Shown: positions 18,715 through 27,697 of the stretch, piece by piece
Layout: the number at the start of each line of letters is the position of its first letter
Position numbering within the stretch: position 1 is the stretch's first letter
Assembly: GCF_003337555.1 (NCBI RefSeq)
Contig: NZ_QPJK01000018.1
Span: 1 to 63,794 of the forward strand
Direction of reading: 5' to 3'
Length of the DNA stretch: 63,794 bases
From: Pseudorhodoferax soli
Lineage (GTDB): Bacteria > Pseudomonadota > Gammaproteobacteria > Burkholderiales > Burkholderiaceae_C
Notes under the pieces: generated by a model
The model's input: only the letters and a program-made list of their open reading frames with translations
What the model was told of the DNA's origin: nothing
Database searches by the model: none
Position numbers and translations under genes: made by a program

Positions 18715-20271
18715 TTAGAGAATCACCTCAATCAGAGACGGTCCACCGGATGCAAGTGAGCTCCGCATGGCCGCCGCGAACTCGGCCAGGTTCGTGACTC
18801 GGGTGGCACCGACACCATGACCGCGTGCCAGCGACACCCAGTCAAGCGCTGGCCTGTCGATGGTGAGCATATCCGTCGCCCGCGCACCAGGTTCCCCTGC
18901 ACCCACATTGGCGAATTCACCCCGCAGAATCTGGTAGGTCCGGTTTGCGAAGATGACCGTGGTGACGTCCAGGCCTTCTCGAGCCATGGTCCACAGCGCT
19001 TGCAAGGTGTACATAGCACTGCCGTCGCCAACGAGTGCGACGACCTTGCGCTCGGGCGCTGCGATGGCGGCCCCGACCGCCACTGGCAGCGCATAGCCAA
19101 TGGAGCCCCCCATCGTGGTCAGCCACTCATGCGGTGCAGCATCGTGCGTGACCCCATCGAACCCGCGACCGGTGCTGACCGCCTCGTCGACCACAACGGC
19201 GTTCTCGGGAATCAACGTGGCCAGCAAGGCACCAATCGAAGCGGGTGTCAGCGGGCCTTCAGTGTCCGCCGCCTGGCGCCGGCTCGGCGTCACGAACGCA
19301 GTGCGTGTGGCGTCCGTTGCTTCGGCGAGCATGCGAAGCGCGCCTTCGACATCGTTCCCGCGATGGGCCAGCCGATGCAGGTTCGTCCCGGGCGAGTACA
19401 ACCGCCCCGGCTTGTTCGGGTAGGCGAAGAACGCGACTGGTGGCATAGCGCCCACCAAGACAATGTGCTCGAAGGCAGCGAGCTTCTGCACCGCGGCGTC
19501 GACGCTGTAGGGGAGCCGAGGCAATGGAAATCTGCCAGCACCACGGGAAATCCGTTCTGCGTAGAACTCGCACATCACGGCACAGCCAGTTGCGGCCGCG
19601 ATGCGGCCTGCCCACTGGGCCGCGCCTTCGCGGACAGCGGGTCCGCCCAGGAGCAGCAAGGTGGACTTGCCGGAAGACCGCAGCGTCTTTGCGATGGACA
19701 AGACGGACTCGGCGTCCACCGCGTCTGGTGCCGCAGTCATGACTGCGCCTTGGGCCGCAGGGGCATCGCCGAACTCGGACCAAGCTTTGTCGGCGGGAAG
19801 AATCAAGCTGGCAATTTGCCCCGGTCGGGCGCTCGCAGCGGACACCGCGGCACGGCCGGCGTTCGCGACTTTGTCCACCGATTCCACCGTGTGCACCCAG
19901 TGCGACATCGGGCGCGCAACGCCTTCCACGTCCGATGTCAGAGGGGCGTCGAGTTCCAGATGCGCGGTCGCGTGCTCGCCCACGACGTTGACGATGCCCG
20001 AATGCGCCTTCTTGGCGTTGTGCAGGTTCGCAAGACCGTTGGCCAAGCCCGGACCCAGGTGCAAAAGGGTTGCGGCCGGGCGGTCGGCGAGTCGGTAGTA
20101 CCCGTCGGCGGCACCGGTCACGACGCCCTCGAACAGTCCGAGCACGCAGCGCATGCCGGCAATCCGGTCCAGCGCGGCGACGAAATGCATCTCAGAGGTG
20201 CCGGGGTTGGCAAAGCACGTATCGACGCCTGCGTCCAGCAGGGAGTGCACCAGGGCTTCAGCACCGTTCAC
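18715..20271 (-). CDS. Thiamine-diphosphate-dependent enzyme, acetolactate synthase/decarboxylase type
   Basis: 518 residues. PYR domain with FANPGTSEMHFVAAL and the activating glutamate in GLFEGVVTGAADGYYR (about residue 49), a central domain, and a PP domain with the ThDP/Mg signature GDGSAMYTLQALWTMAREGLDVTTVIFAN. This architecture covers acetolactate synthase-like proteins, benzoylformate decarboxylase and benzaldehyde lyase-type carboligases. There is no FAD-site evidence for a true acetolactate synthase and no small subunit. It is the promoter-proximal gene of the minus-strand cluster. Decarboxylation of an aryl or branched 2-oxo acid is the most natural guess given the aminotransferase downstream. 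Confidence 0.88.
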   Translation of the reverse strand: MNGAEALVHSLLDAGVDTCFANPGTSEMHFVAALDRIAGMRCVLGLFEGVVTGAADGYYRLADRPAATLLHLGPGLANGLANLHNAKKAHSGIVNVVGEHATAHLELDAPLTSDVEGVARPMSHWVHTVESVDKVANAGRAAVSAASARPGQIASLILPADKAWSEFGDAPAAQGAVMTAAPDAVDAESVLSIAKTLRSSGKSTLLLLGGPAVREGAAQWAGRIAAATGCAVMCEFYAERISRGAGRFPLPRLPYSVDAAVQKLAAFEHIVLVGAMPPVAFFAYPNKPGRLYSPGTNLHRLAHRGNDVEGALRMLAEATDATRTAFVTPSRRQAADTEGPLTPASIGALLATLIPENAVVVDEAVSTGRGFDGVTHDAAPHEWLTTMGGSIGYALPVAVGAAIAAPERKVVALVGDGSAMYTLQALWTMAREGLDVTTVIFANRTYQILRGEFANVGAGEPGARATDMLTIDRPALDWVSLARGHGVGATRVTNLAEFAAAMRSSLASGGPSLIEVIL

Positions 20272-20329
20272 GTTTGTTCTCCAGTTTTTGGGTCTTGATG
20301 CGGCCGAAGTCTAGGGGCGCCAGTTCTGT

Positions 20330-20345
20330 TAAGTCAAGTGCTTTA
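20330..20345. promoter_or_regulatory. Candidate TetR operator, copy 1
   Basis: TAAGTCAAGTGCTTTA: an imperfect version of the perfect palindrome at 20374-20389, sharing the AAGTGCTTTA half. It lies 59 bp upstream of the ThDP-enzyme start, in the divergent intergenic region. The centres of the two sites are 44 bp apart, about four helical turns. Confidence 0.55.
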
Positions 20346-20373
20346 GAAAAACAGTCGAATGCTTGATTCTGTG

Positions 20374-20389
20374 TAAAGCAAGTGCTTTA
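20374..20389. promoter_or_regulatory. Candidate TetR operator, copy 2
   Basis: TAAAGCA-AG-TGCTTTA, a perfect 7-bp inverted repeat with a 2-bp centre. It sits between the divergently transcribed ThDP-enzyme gene and the Bug gene that starts at 20457. Symmetry and size suit a TetR dimer. Confidence 0.6.
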
Positions 20390-20456
20390 ATTGCGCTCCC
20401 GACCAAGCGGCCCGCGCACGTCGCACGTGGCGCATCGGCGAACGAAGGAGACAAGA

Positions 20457-21464
20457 GTGGCTTTGGCAAGACGACATTTCCTGCGGCAGTGCAGCGCCCT
20501 GGTGAGCACGAACGCTCTGCGCGCGTCGGGGGCGGCAGCCCTGGTTCTCGGCAGCGGAAGCGCGATGGCGCAGGCTACCCGGACGACCACACTGCTCGTC
20601 GGCTTCCCCGCCGGCAGCGGTGTGGACTACGTCGCCAGGCTCCTGGCGGACCGGCTTCAGCAGGTCCTGAACCGCACCTTCATCGTCGACAACCGAGTCG
20701 GAGCGAGCGGTCGCATTGCAATGGAGCAACTCAAGCGTGCACCGAACGACGGGTCCGTTCTCGCAGTCGTTCCGTCTGGCATGTTGAGCATCTTCCCGAG
20801 CTTCTACCGCAAGCTGGCGTACGACCCGCTCAAGGACTACACCGCCGTCGCCAAGTTCTGCGACTACCACATGGGCTTGGCCTCGGCGACGACGGCGCCC
20901 TACAAGACGCTCCCCGAATTCTTGGAGTGGGCCAAGCGCAACCCTGCGAACTACGGCCATCCCGGCATGGGAACAGCCCCCCACTTCACCGGCTACCTGC
21001 TGGCTCAGGACGCGGGCGTGAAGCTCCAGGATGTGAGTTACCGCGGTGGCCCCCAGCTCACCCAGGCCACCATTGGCGGCGAGATTGCGTTGGCTGCAAA
21101 CCTTTCCGGCACGTTCCGCGAGCTTGCCAAGGGCGGGCGCATTCGTCTGCTGGCGGTCACCGCTCCGCAGCGCTCACCGACGACCCCGGACGTGCCCACC
21201 CTTGCGGAGTTGGGCTTCCCGAACGGCGTGGTCCAGGAAAACATCGGCCTGCTTGCTCCTGTGGGCTTGGACAGGGCACTGGTTGCCCAACTTGCCGATG
21301 CCGTTCGCCAAGTCGCGGCAGAGCAGGCGTTCCAAGAGAAGCTGCAGGTGGGCGACTACTCCTCGGCCTACCTCGACGGCGCCGCATACGTCGGGCTGAC
21401 GACGAATGCCCAGGCACGGTGGGCAAAGGTCATCGAGCGTTCGGGATTCCGCGCCGACGAGTGA
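20457..21464 (+). CDS. Bug/TctC-family binding protein with Tat-like signal
   Basis: About 335 residues from the GTG at 20457, preceded by GAAGGAGAC. This start gives ALARRHFLRQCSALVS followed by a hydrophobic stretch ending SAMAQA, a twin-arginine type signal, unlike the Sec signals of the other three Bug proteins here. Mature part: LLVGFPAGSGVDYVARLLAD and VDNRVGASGRIAME. It is transcribed divergently from the catabolic operon, followed 71 bp later by a CaiB gene. An ATG 22 codons upstream is in frame but lies next to the operator palindrome and lacks a ribosome binding site. Confidence 0.88.
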   Translation: MALARRHFLRQCSALVSTNALRASGAAALVLGSGSAMAQATRTTTLLVGFPAGSGVDYVARLLADRLQQVLNRTFIVDNRVGASGRIAMEQLKRAPNDGSVLAVVPSGMLSIFPSFYRKLAYDPLKDYTAVAKFCDYHMGLASATTAPYKTLPEFLEWAKRNPANYGHPGMGTAPHFTGYLLAQDAGVKLQDVSYRGGPQLTQATIGGEIALAANLSGTFRELAKGGRIRLLAVTAPQRSPTTPDVPTLAELGFPNGVVQENIGLLAPVGLDRALVAQLADAVRQVAAEQAFQEKLQVGDYSSAYLDGAAYVGLTTNAQARWAKVIERSGFRADE

Positions 21465-21535
21465 CCTGAGCACAACGCGGTCTCGACCATACAAACCCAC
21501 CCCCCTTTTCTTCCTCAAGTCCTCGAAGTACTGCC

Positions 21536-22738
21536 ATGCATGAACTTCCGCTCAGCGGCATCCGCATTCTTGACATGGCGACGGTGTTGGCCGCGCCGTT
21601 CGCCGCAACGCTCTGCGCCGACATGGGCGCAGACGTCGTGAAGTTGGAGCTACCCAATGGCAACGACACGTTGCGCGGCCTGGCTCCAGTATTTCAAGGC
21701 CATCCGCTGTTCTGGAAAACGGCAAACCGTGGCAAGAAGGGAATCTCCCTGGACGTGCGCAAGCCGGCGGGCCGCGACCTGTTCCTCAAGCTCATCGCCG
21801 ACTTCGATGTGCTGGTCGAGAATTTCCGGACCGGAACCCTCGACGGGTGGGGGCTCGACATTGCGACGCTCCACCGCCACAACCCTCGGCTGGTTGTGCT
21901 GCGCCTCACTGGTTTCGGGCAGAACGGCCCCTACGCGCGCCGGCCCGGCTTCGCGCGTATCTTTGAGGCGATGAGCGGCTTTGCGAACCTCACCGGCGAA
22001 CGCGACGGCCCGCCGCAGCACATGAACTTTCCGCTCGGCGATGCCATCTCCGGTTTGTTCGGGGCGTTCTCGATAGCGACCGCTCTGGTGGAACGCAATG
22101 CGAAGCCGCGCAACGAGCAGCGGGGCGTCGAGATTGACCTCGCAGCCACCGAAGCAATGATGCGCCTTCTGGACCCGCTCGCTGCCGAATACGTGGTTGC
22201 CGGAGTAGACCGGATGCGCTCTGGCTCGCGGGCGACCTACACCGCGCCGTCAAACGTATACCGAAGCGCTGACGGAGCGTGGATTACGCTGGTCGGCTCC
22301 GGTGATGTCACGTTCAAGCGTGTTTGCGTGGCCATGGACCGGCCCGACCTTGTCGACGATGACCGCTTCTCCTCCTCCGTGAATCGCACAGCCAACTTGG
22401 AAGCTCTGGACCAGCTCATCGACACATGGTGCGTCGGTCAAACATTCGAGCAGCTGTCGAAGAGGCTCCAGAACGCGCAGGTTCCCTTCAGCAAGGTTTA
22501 CACGACAGCTGACTTGGTCAACGACCCGCACTTCCGAGAACGCAAGGCGTTCATTGAACTGCAAGACCCGGACGTCGGTTCGATTCCTGCGCCGGCACCG
22601 GTACCGCGATTCATCGGTCGCCTTGCTCGCATTCCCTCTGTCGGCCCGGCAACGGGGCAGCATAACGAGCAGGTCTACGGCAGCGTCGGAGTTTCAAAAG
22701 AGGAGCTTTCTGATCTGAAGGCGTCGGGCGTCATCTAG
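21536..22738 (+). CDS. CaiB/BaiF family CoA-transferase (class III)
   Basis: 400 residues. LSGIRILDMATVLAAPFAATLCADMGADVVKLE at the start, NRGKKGISLDVRKPAGRDLF, and the active-site aspartate region ahead of MSGFANLTGERDGPPQHMNFPLGDAISG. It transfers CoA between carboxylic acids (for example from succinyl-CoA) and so activates the pathway substrate. It probably forms an operon with the preceding Bug gene and shares the divergent TetR-type promoter with the degradation genes: uptake and activation on one side, breakdown on the other. Confidence 0.93.
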   Translation: MHELPLSGIRILDMATVLAAPFAATLCADMGADVVKLELPNGNDTLRGLAPVFQGHPLFWKTANRGKKGISLDVRKPAGRDLFLKLIADFDVLVENFRTGTLDGWGLDIATLHRHNPRLVVLRLTGFGQNGPYARRPGFARIFEAMSGFANLTGERDGPPQHMNFPLGDAISGLFGAFSIATALVERNAKPRNEQRGVEIDLAATEAMMRLLDPLAAEYVVAGVDRMRSGSRATYTAPSNVYRSADGAWITLVGSGDVTFKRVCVAMDRPDLVDDDRFSSSVNRTANLEALDQLIDTWCVGQTFEQLSKRLQNAQVPFSKVYTTADLVNDPHFRERKAFIELQDPDVGSIPAPAPVPRFIGRLARIPSVGPATGQHNEQVYGSVGVSKEELSDLKASGVI

Positions 22739-22754
22739 TTCAACGCTACAGGAG

Positions 22755-24238
22755 GACGCGGGCCGGGAGCTGGCCACCTCGCGGTCTCGGTCGCCGACGC
22801 CGGCTATGCAGTGCTGCTGACAGACCACCCCGCAATGCACTGATGGTGGATGGCGCCATCGCTCAGCGCAGCACGCTGCTGCGGCAAACCTTCTGCGCCG
22901 GCGTGTACCTGTCGAAGTCATCCATTGGACCACGGCCATGGCAGTGGCGATCCGCGAGGTCTAGCCGGCGCTGGTCCTGGGCTTCAATCACTTCCGCACC
23001 GAGACGCAGATCTTCCACTGCGGCGCGGCGCGGGTGCTCGACCCCCAGGGCGGGTGGTCCGCGCCGTCGACGTCAGCAGCGACATGCCGGGCCTGGTTGA
23101 CAGCACACTGTGGTTGGCCTCGCGCTGTGCCCACCGCATCGAGCACCGGCGGTTCCAGCGCATACCGGCGCTCGTGCATGTGGAGATCGACGCCGGCGGC
23201 GCGGCCAGCGTGCCCTCCGGCAGCGGCGCATAGTTGGCCTTCAGGGAGGGTGGCGAATTGGTGGCCGCCGACCGCGCGGCGCGGCAGCTTCTCGGTCTGG
23301 CAGCCGGGCCGCCGTCGGCCAAGCCATTCGAGCAACTGTTTAGCGTGGGCTTTGGGGCCTGGATGTCCGCGCTGCGCCACGCGCGTCAGGGCGCGGCGAT
23401 GCGGCTTGCCGACGGCGTGCGGCTGCGTGCCGTGGCGATGGAGATGGTGCAGCCGGCGGCCCGCACGGCCCCGCTGCAGCTGCGCGCGGCTACTCCGTCC
23501 GCGCAGGCGGCGCTCAGCGACGAGCTGCTGGTACTGGCCTACGACCGCGGCCTGCGTGTCGCGTCAGTCGGGCTGCCCATACTGGTCACGGGCGAGACCG
23601 GCACCAGCAAGGAGGTTGCGGCCCGCGCGCTGCATGCTGCAGGCCCGAGCGCGGCCGGGCCGCTGGTCGCGCTGAACTGCGCGGCGATCCCGGGCGAGCT
23701 GCTGGCCGGCGACCTGTTCGGCTATGTGGACGGCACGTTCACCGGCACCCGGCGCGGTCGCGCCCCGGGAAAGATCGAGGGCGCGCACGGCAGCACGCAT
23801 TCCCTGGGCGAGGTCGGCGACATGCCGCTCGCTTTGCAGGTCTCGCTGCTGCACCTGCTCGACAGCTTCAAGGTGGTGCGCCCGGCCTGCATGCGTGCGC
23901 GGCCGGTGGACGTGCACCTGGTCTGCGCCTCCCACCGCGGCCTGCCGGTGCCGGTGCGCCAGGGCAGCCGGGGTGACCTGATATAGCGCATTGCGAGCCA
24001 CACGCTGCAGCTGCTTCCACTGCGAGAGCGGCACGACTTCAATGCCGTTCTTGATGCGCTGCTGCGGCGCTTCAACGCGCTGCCGGCCCGGGTGCCATTG
24101 CAGGTGCGTCATGCACTGCGCACATCGACTTGGCCAGGCAACATGCGTGAGCTTGCCCATGCGGTCCAGCGCGCGCTCGCGCTGGCACCGGTGGATGCCC
24201 CGCTGGCGCGCACGGCTTCGGTGTTACCGATGTCATGA
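22755..24238 (+). pseudogene. Decayed AcoR-like sigma54-dependent activator
   Basis: A continuous trail of similarity to an AcoR-type regulator spread over three frames. The N-terminal GHLAVSVADAGYAVLLTD and GAF-like NHFRTETQIFHCGAARVLDP precede an intact stretch 23234-23986 with the AAA+ core: GETGTSKE (canonical GETGTGKE), GTFTGT (canonical GAFTGA) and LGEVGDMPLALQ (canonical LDEIGDMPLALQ). An in-frame TAG at 23984-23986 precedes RIASHTLQLLPLRE and the WPGNMRELAHAVQRAL segment ending at 24238. Substitutions in Walker A, the sigma54-contact loop and Walker B, plus stops and frameshifts, mean it is dead. It may once have regulated the adjacent cluster. Confidence 0.82.
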
Positions 24239-24247
24239 CGCCGGCAG

Positions 24248-25348
24248 TCAGTTCGAGAGTCGCGTCGCCTCGGCGAGGCGGCCATGCGCGAGTCGGCCGC
24301 CAGCCGCCGCGGTGCCATCTAGCCCACGACGGTAAGCCGTCGGCGTCTGCCCTGTCCATTCCCGGAAAGCACGGTTGAAGCTCGCTTCGTTCTGAAACCC
24401 CACCGAACCTGCAACCTGCTTCAGCGGCCGGCCGTTGTGTGCCAACGATGCGATCGCGGCGTCTCGGCGCACATCGTTCTTGATCGCTTGAAGAGAGAAG
24501 CCCTCCTCGGCAAGGTGCCGGTGCAGGCTCCGCACCGACAAGTTCAACTTCGACGCCAGGTCCGAGGCTGCCAGAGACTTGGAGGTGTGCGCTCTGAGCA
24601 GGTTGCGGACTTGCCTCCCAACCAGCCGCACACGCGGGTACTGGTGCACCAGCAGGGGCAAGGGCCGCTTGAGCATCTGGCGAAGATCCGCATCGTCCCG
24701 CACCACCCGCATGCCAAGGCAGTGCGCATCGAAGCGGATGGACGCCTGCTTCTCATCGAAGCACAAGCCGGCGCCGAACATGCAGCTGTAGGCCGCCGAG
24801 TGCTCCGGCGGCGGGTAAGGAAAGGCCGCGCTCCGCAGCGCAATGCGCGAGTCCACCAACCAGCACGCGACGCCGTGAACGGACCGCAGCATGCTCACCA
24901 GGGCGAACTCGCGCTGCTCTCCGAGGTCCTTGCGCTCTTCGACCTCCACGGTGACCAATGCGTTGCGAACAGAGATGCGCATGGCGATGGCATCCACCAT
25001 CAAGCCGTGGTGCCGGCACCAGCGTTTCAGCGCCACCCCCAGGGTCGGCGACGGCAACGCCGCTCTGCAGAGCATCCCGTTCGTTCCCCAGGGCAACGTG
25101 CGGCTGAACCAGCCGAGCGCCTCATCGTCCAGCTCCCGCATCGCGAAGTGGCAGATAGACTCCATCTGTTCGGCCGTGACGCGCGCCATGGGGTCGTCGA
25201 CCTGGCTGCGCACCAGTCCGCCGGATCGCAGTGCATGGGTCGCGTCCTTCCCCGCCTTGGCGTACGCCAGCACGATCGCGCGGATGAAGGCCATCGGCGT
25301 CTGTGCCCGGGCGTTTCCCGTTCGCGTTGCAACCGGTGCGGTCTGCAT
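24248..25348 (-). CDS. AraC-family regulator (OruR/GadX-like, with arabinose-binding-like N-domain)
   Basis: 366 residues from the ATG at 25348. The N-terminal ligand domain is typical of the PF12625 group (MAFIRAIVLAYAKAGKD start). The C-terminal double HTH shows SDLASKLNLSVRSLHRHLAEEGFSLQAIKNDVRRDAA and LKQVAGSVGFQNEASFNRAFREWTGQTPTAYR. It starts 5 bp after a Bug gene and is the last gene of the 24248-30445 operon, so it probably senses a metabolite of that pathway. The frame stays open upstream through the whole Bug gene, but that is a chance antisense-free reading of GC-rich DNA and not a fusion. Confidence 0.9.
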   Translation of the reverse strand: MQTAPVATRTGNARAQTPMAFIRAIVLAYAKAGKDATHALRSGGLVRSQVDDPMARVTAEQMESICHFAMRELDDEALGWFSRTLPWGTNGMLCRAALPSPTLGVALKRWCRHHGLMVDAIAMRISVRNALVTVEVEERKDLGEQREFALVSMLRSVHGVACWLVDSRIALRSAAFPYPPPEHSAAYSCMFGAGLCFDEKQASIRFDAHCLGMRVVRDDADLRQMLKRPLPLLVHQYPRVRLVGRQVRNLLRAHTSKSLAASDLASKLNLSVRSLHRHLAEEGFSLQAIKNDVRRDAAIASLAHNGRPLKQVAGSVGFQNEASFNRAFREWTGQTPTAYRRGLDGTAAAGGRLAHGRLAEATRLSN

Positions 25349-25353
25349 CCTGC

Positions 25354-26313
25354 CTAGTCGATCTTCAGGCCAACGCTCTTCACCAATGCGCCCCACTTCT
25401 TGCGCTCGGCTGCCGCGAAGGTCCCCAACTGCTCCGGCGTGCCACCGGCCACCTCGTGGCCCAACTCCAGCAGACGACGCTGTGCCTCGGGCTGGGCCAG
25501 GATCTTGGCCACTTCCGCGTTGATCCGTTGGACGACTGCCGCCGGTGTTCCACGCGGGGCGTACAGACCGTTCCAGGCAAGGACTTCGAAGTCGTTCAAT
25601 CCCGACGACGCGACGCTCTTGGCGCCGGGTAGCAGGGTGGATTCGCTGCGCGAGGTCACCGCCAGGGCCTTGAGCCGGCCATTGGAGACGAACGGCCTTG
25701 CCGCGCTTGCCGTGTCGATGCCGACCAGCACCTGGCCGCCGATCAGATCGGTCATGGAGGTGCCCGAGCCCTTGTAGGGGACCGCGCGCAGGTGCGTCCC
25801 GCTCTGTTGCTGCAGAAGTTCCAGAACCAGCCGCGCCGTGGTGCTGGGCAGCGCCACGTTGACCGTGTCCGGGCGGGCCTTGGCTTCGGCCATGAACTCG
25901 GCGAAGGTGTTGTACGGGACACTGACATTCGCGAGGATGACCATCGGGAAAGTGCTGACGAGCGCGACCGGCTCGAAGTCCTTTTCGGTGTCGTAGGGCA
26001 TGGACGGATACAGAAACTGGTTCAGCACGTGCGTCCCATTGGTCCCCATGACAAAGGTGTAGCCGTCCCCGGCCGCTCGCGCCGCCTCGGCTGCTCCGAT
26101 GTTTCCGCCGGCGCCGGCCTTGTTCTCCACGATCACGGCCTGGCCCAAGCTCTTGCTCAGCTGGTCCGCGATGTAGCGCGTCGCCACATCGGTCCCCTGC
26201 CCCGCTTGGTATGGAACGATGATGCGGATCGGCTTCGATGGGTATTGCGCGCCGAAAGCCGCGGCGCTGAGGAAGGCGATGGCCCAGGCCATCAGGAATC
26301 GGAATACGGTCAT
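25354..26313 (-). CDS. Bug/TctC-family periplasmic binding protein
   Basis: 319 residues. Sec signal MTVFRFLMAWAIAFLSAAAFGA, then RIIVPYQAGQGTDVATRYI and VENKAGAGGNIGAAE. Fourth Bug protein in the window; no permease genes accompany it. Its position between a CaiB gene and the AraC gene suggests that it delivers or senses the acid activated by the ligase/CoA-transferase of this operon. Confidence 0.92.
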   Translation of the reverse strand: MTVFRFLMAWAIAFLSAAAFGAQYPSKPIRIIVPYQAGQGTDVATRYIADQLSKSLGQAVIVENKAGAGGNIGAAEAARAAGDGYTFVMGTNGTHVLNQFLYPSMPYDTEKDFEPVALVSTFPMVILANVSVPYNTFAEFMAEAKARPDTVNVALPSTTARLVLELLQQQSGTHLRAVPYKGSGTSMTDLIGGQVLVGIDTASAARPFVSNGRLKALAVTSRSESTLLPGAKSVASSGLNDFEVLAWNGLYAPRGTPAAVVQRINAEVAKILAQPEAQRRLLELGHEVAGGTPEQLGTFAAAERKKWGALVKSVGLKID

Positions 26314-26359
26314 GTCGTTGTCTCCTTTTGAATAAGCGGGTCGAAACCAAGGCGGCGTG

Positions 26360-27583
26360 CTAGGGCGGTGCGCTCTGATGGAGGACGCCCTGCTCCATCA
26401 GCTGTCGGACATCAAGCTCGGAGAAGCCGGCCTCTCCGAGGATCTGGCTGGCGTGCTCGCCGAACCTTGGCGGCTCGCGCTTGGCGGAGCCCGGCGTGCG
26501 CGACAGCACGGCCGGCAGGCCGATGCCGCGGTACGCCCCCATCTCGACGCAAGCCCCTCGGTGCGCGGCGTGCGCTTGCGCGAAGGCCTCGGGCACGGTG
26601 TTCACGGGGCCGATCGGAACGCCGATGCGCATCAGCTGGGCACACAGGGCATCGCGGCTCCAACCCGAAAGCGCAGCTTCGATCTCGCCGCTCAACGCGG
26701 TTCGGTGCTGCAAACGGGCTGCATTCGTTGCGAAGCGGGCATCCTCGGCGAGCTGCTCCATGCCCACGAAGCGGCAGAACTTCATGAACTGCCGATCGTT
26801 GAGGATGCCCAGGAAGACAAGCCCGTCCGCGCACGCGAACTTGTCGTAGGGGGCGATGTTCGGGTGCGCGCTTCCCAAAAGGCCTGGCACCGCGCCGGAG
26901 TACATCCAGTTGGCCGCATGCGGGACCAGCAGGCTCATGGCCGTGTCGAACAGCGTGGCCTCCACGCGCTGCCCATGGCCCGAGACGTGCCGCTCGTTCA
27001 GGGCCATCAGGATGCCGGTCAACGCTACGTAGGCCGTCAGATGATCGACGATCGGCACACCGATCCGTGTGGGCCCGCATGCCTCGTCGCCGTTGACGCT
27101 CATGAGCCCGCACATCGCCTGCAGCACGGCGTCGTAGCCCGGGAGGCCCCCGAGCGGGCCGTCGGCTCCAAAGCCCGTCACCGCGCAGTAGATCAGTCGC
27201 GGAAACCGCGGCTTAAGCGACGCCTCGTAGTCCAGGCCCCACCGCGCCATCGTGCCGGGAACGAAGTTCTCGATCAGAACATCGGCGTCCTCGATGAGGC
27301 GGAACAAGGTGTCCCGCCCCGCTGGGTCGGCCAGATTCATGGCCATGGCGCGCTTGCCGCGGTTCACAGCCGTGAAGTAGGCGGCATCGCCGTGCTTGTC
27401 GAACGGCGGGCCCAGGGACCGCGTCTCGTCACCGCTGGGCGGCTCGATCTTGATGATGTCTGCGCCATGGTCGGACAGCATCTGGGTGCAGAGCGGACCA
27501 GCCAGCACCCTGGAGAGATCGATGACGCGCAGCCCGGCGAGGGCGCCTGGCGCGTGCGCGCCGGCGTGAGTGGGACGTTCCAT
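26360..27583 (-). CDS. CaiB/BaiF family CoA-transferase (class III)
   Basis: About 407 residues from the ATG at 27583; the frame extends 29 codons upstream into sequence unlike the family. LAGLRVIDLSRVLAGPLCTQMLSDHGADIIKIE, NRGKRAMAMNLADPAGRDTLF, DVLIENFVPGTMARWGLDY and CAVTGFGADGPLGGLPGYDAVLQAMCGLMSVNG, the last containing the conserved Asp of the active site. It transfers CoA to the pathway acid. It has a different sequence subtype from the CaiB at 21536, so the two probably act on different substrates. Confidence 0.93.
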   Translation of the reverse strand: MERPTHAGAHAPGALAGLRVIDLSRVLAGPLCTQMLSDHGADIIKIEPPSGDETRSLGPPFDKHGDAAYFTAVNRGKRAMAMNLADPAGRDTLFRLIEDADVLIENFVPGTMARWGLDYEASLKPRFPRLIYCAVTGFGADGPLGGLPGYDAVLQAMCGLMSVNGDEACGPTRIGVPIVDHLTAYVALTGILMALNERHVSGHGQRVEATLFDTAMSLLVPHAANWMYSGAVPGLLGSAHPNIAPYDKFACADGLVFLGILNDRQFMKFCRFVGMEQLAEDARFATNAARLQHRTALSGEIEAALSGWSRDALCAQLMRIGVPIGPVNTVPEAFAQAHAAHRGACVEMGAYRGIGLPAVLSRTPGSAKREPPRFGEHASQILGEAGFSELDVRQLMEQGVLHQSAPP

Positions 27584-27697
27584 GGCCGCTCTCGTGAAGG
27601 CATGGCTCCGCGAACCGGCTGGCGAGCCGGCTGCGGGTCTGTGCCGAAGATTCGATCGGCGGCCCTGCACGGGCCACCGGGGGTCAGTCGCGCAGGC

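Noticed and set aside
22938-23110. Short frames upstream of 23234 as separate genes
   Set aside because: They align as shifted pieces of the AcoR-like pseudogene's GAF region.
24248-26350. A 700-codon minus-strand open frame spanning two genes
   Set aside because: The first half is an out-of-frame reading of the Bug gene at 25354-26313; only the last 366 codons (AraC) look like protein.
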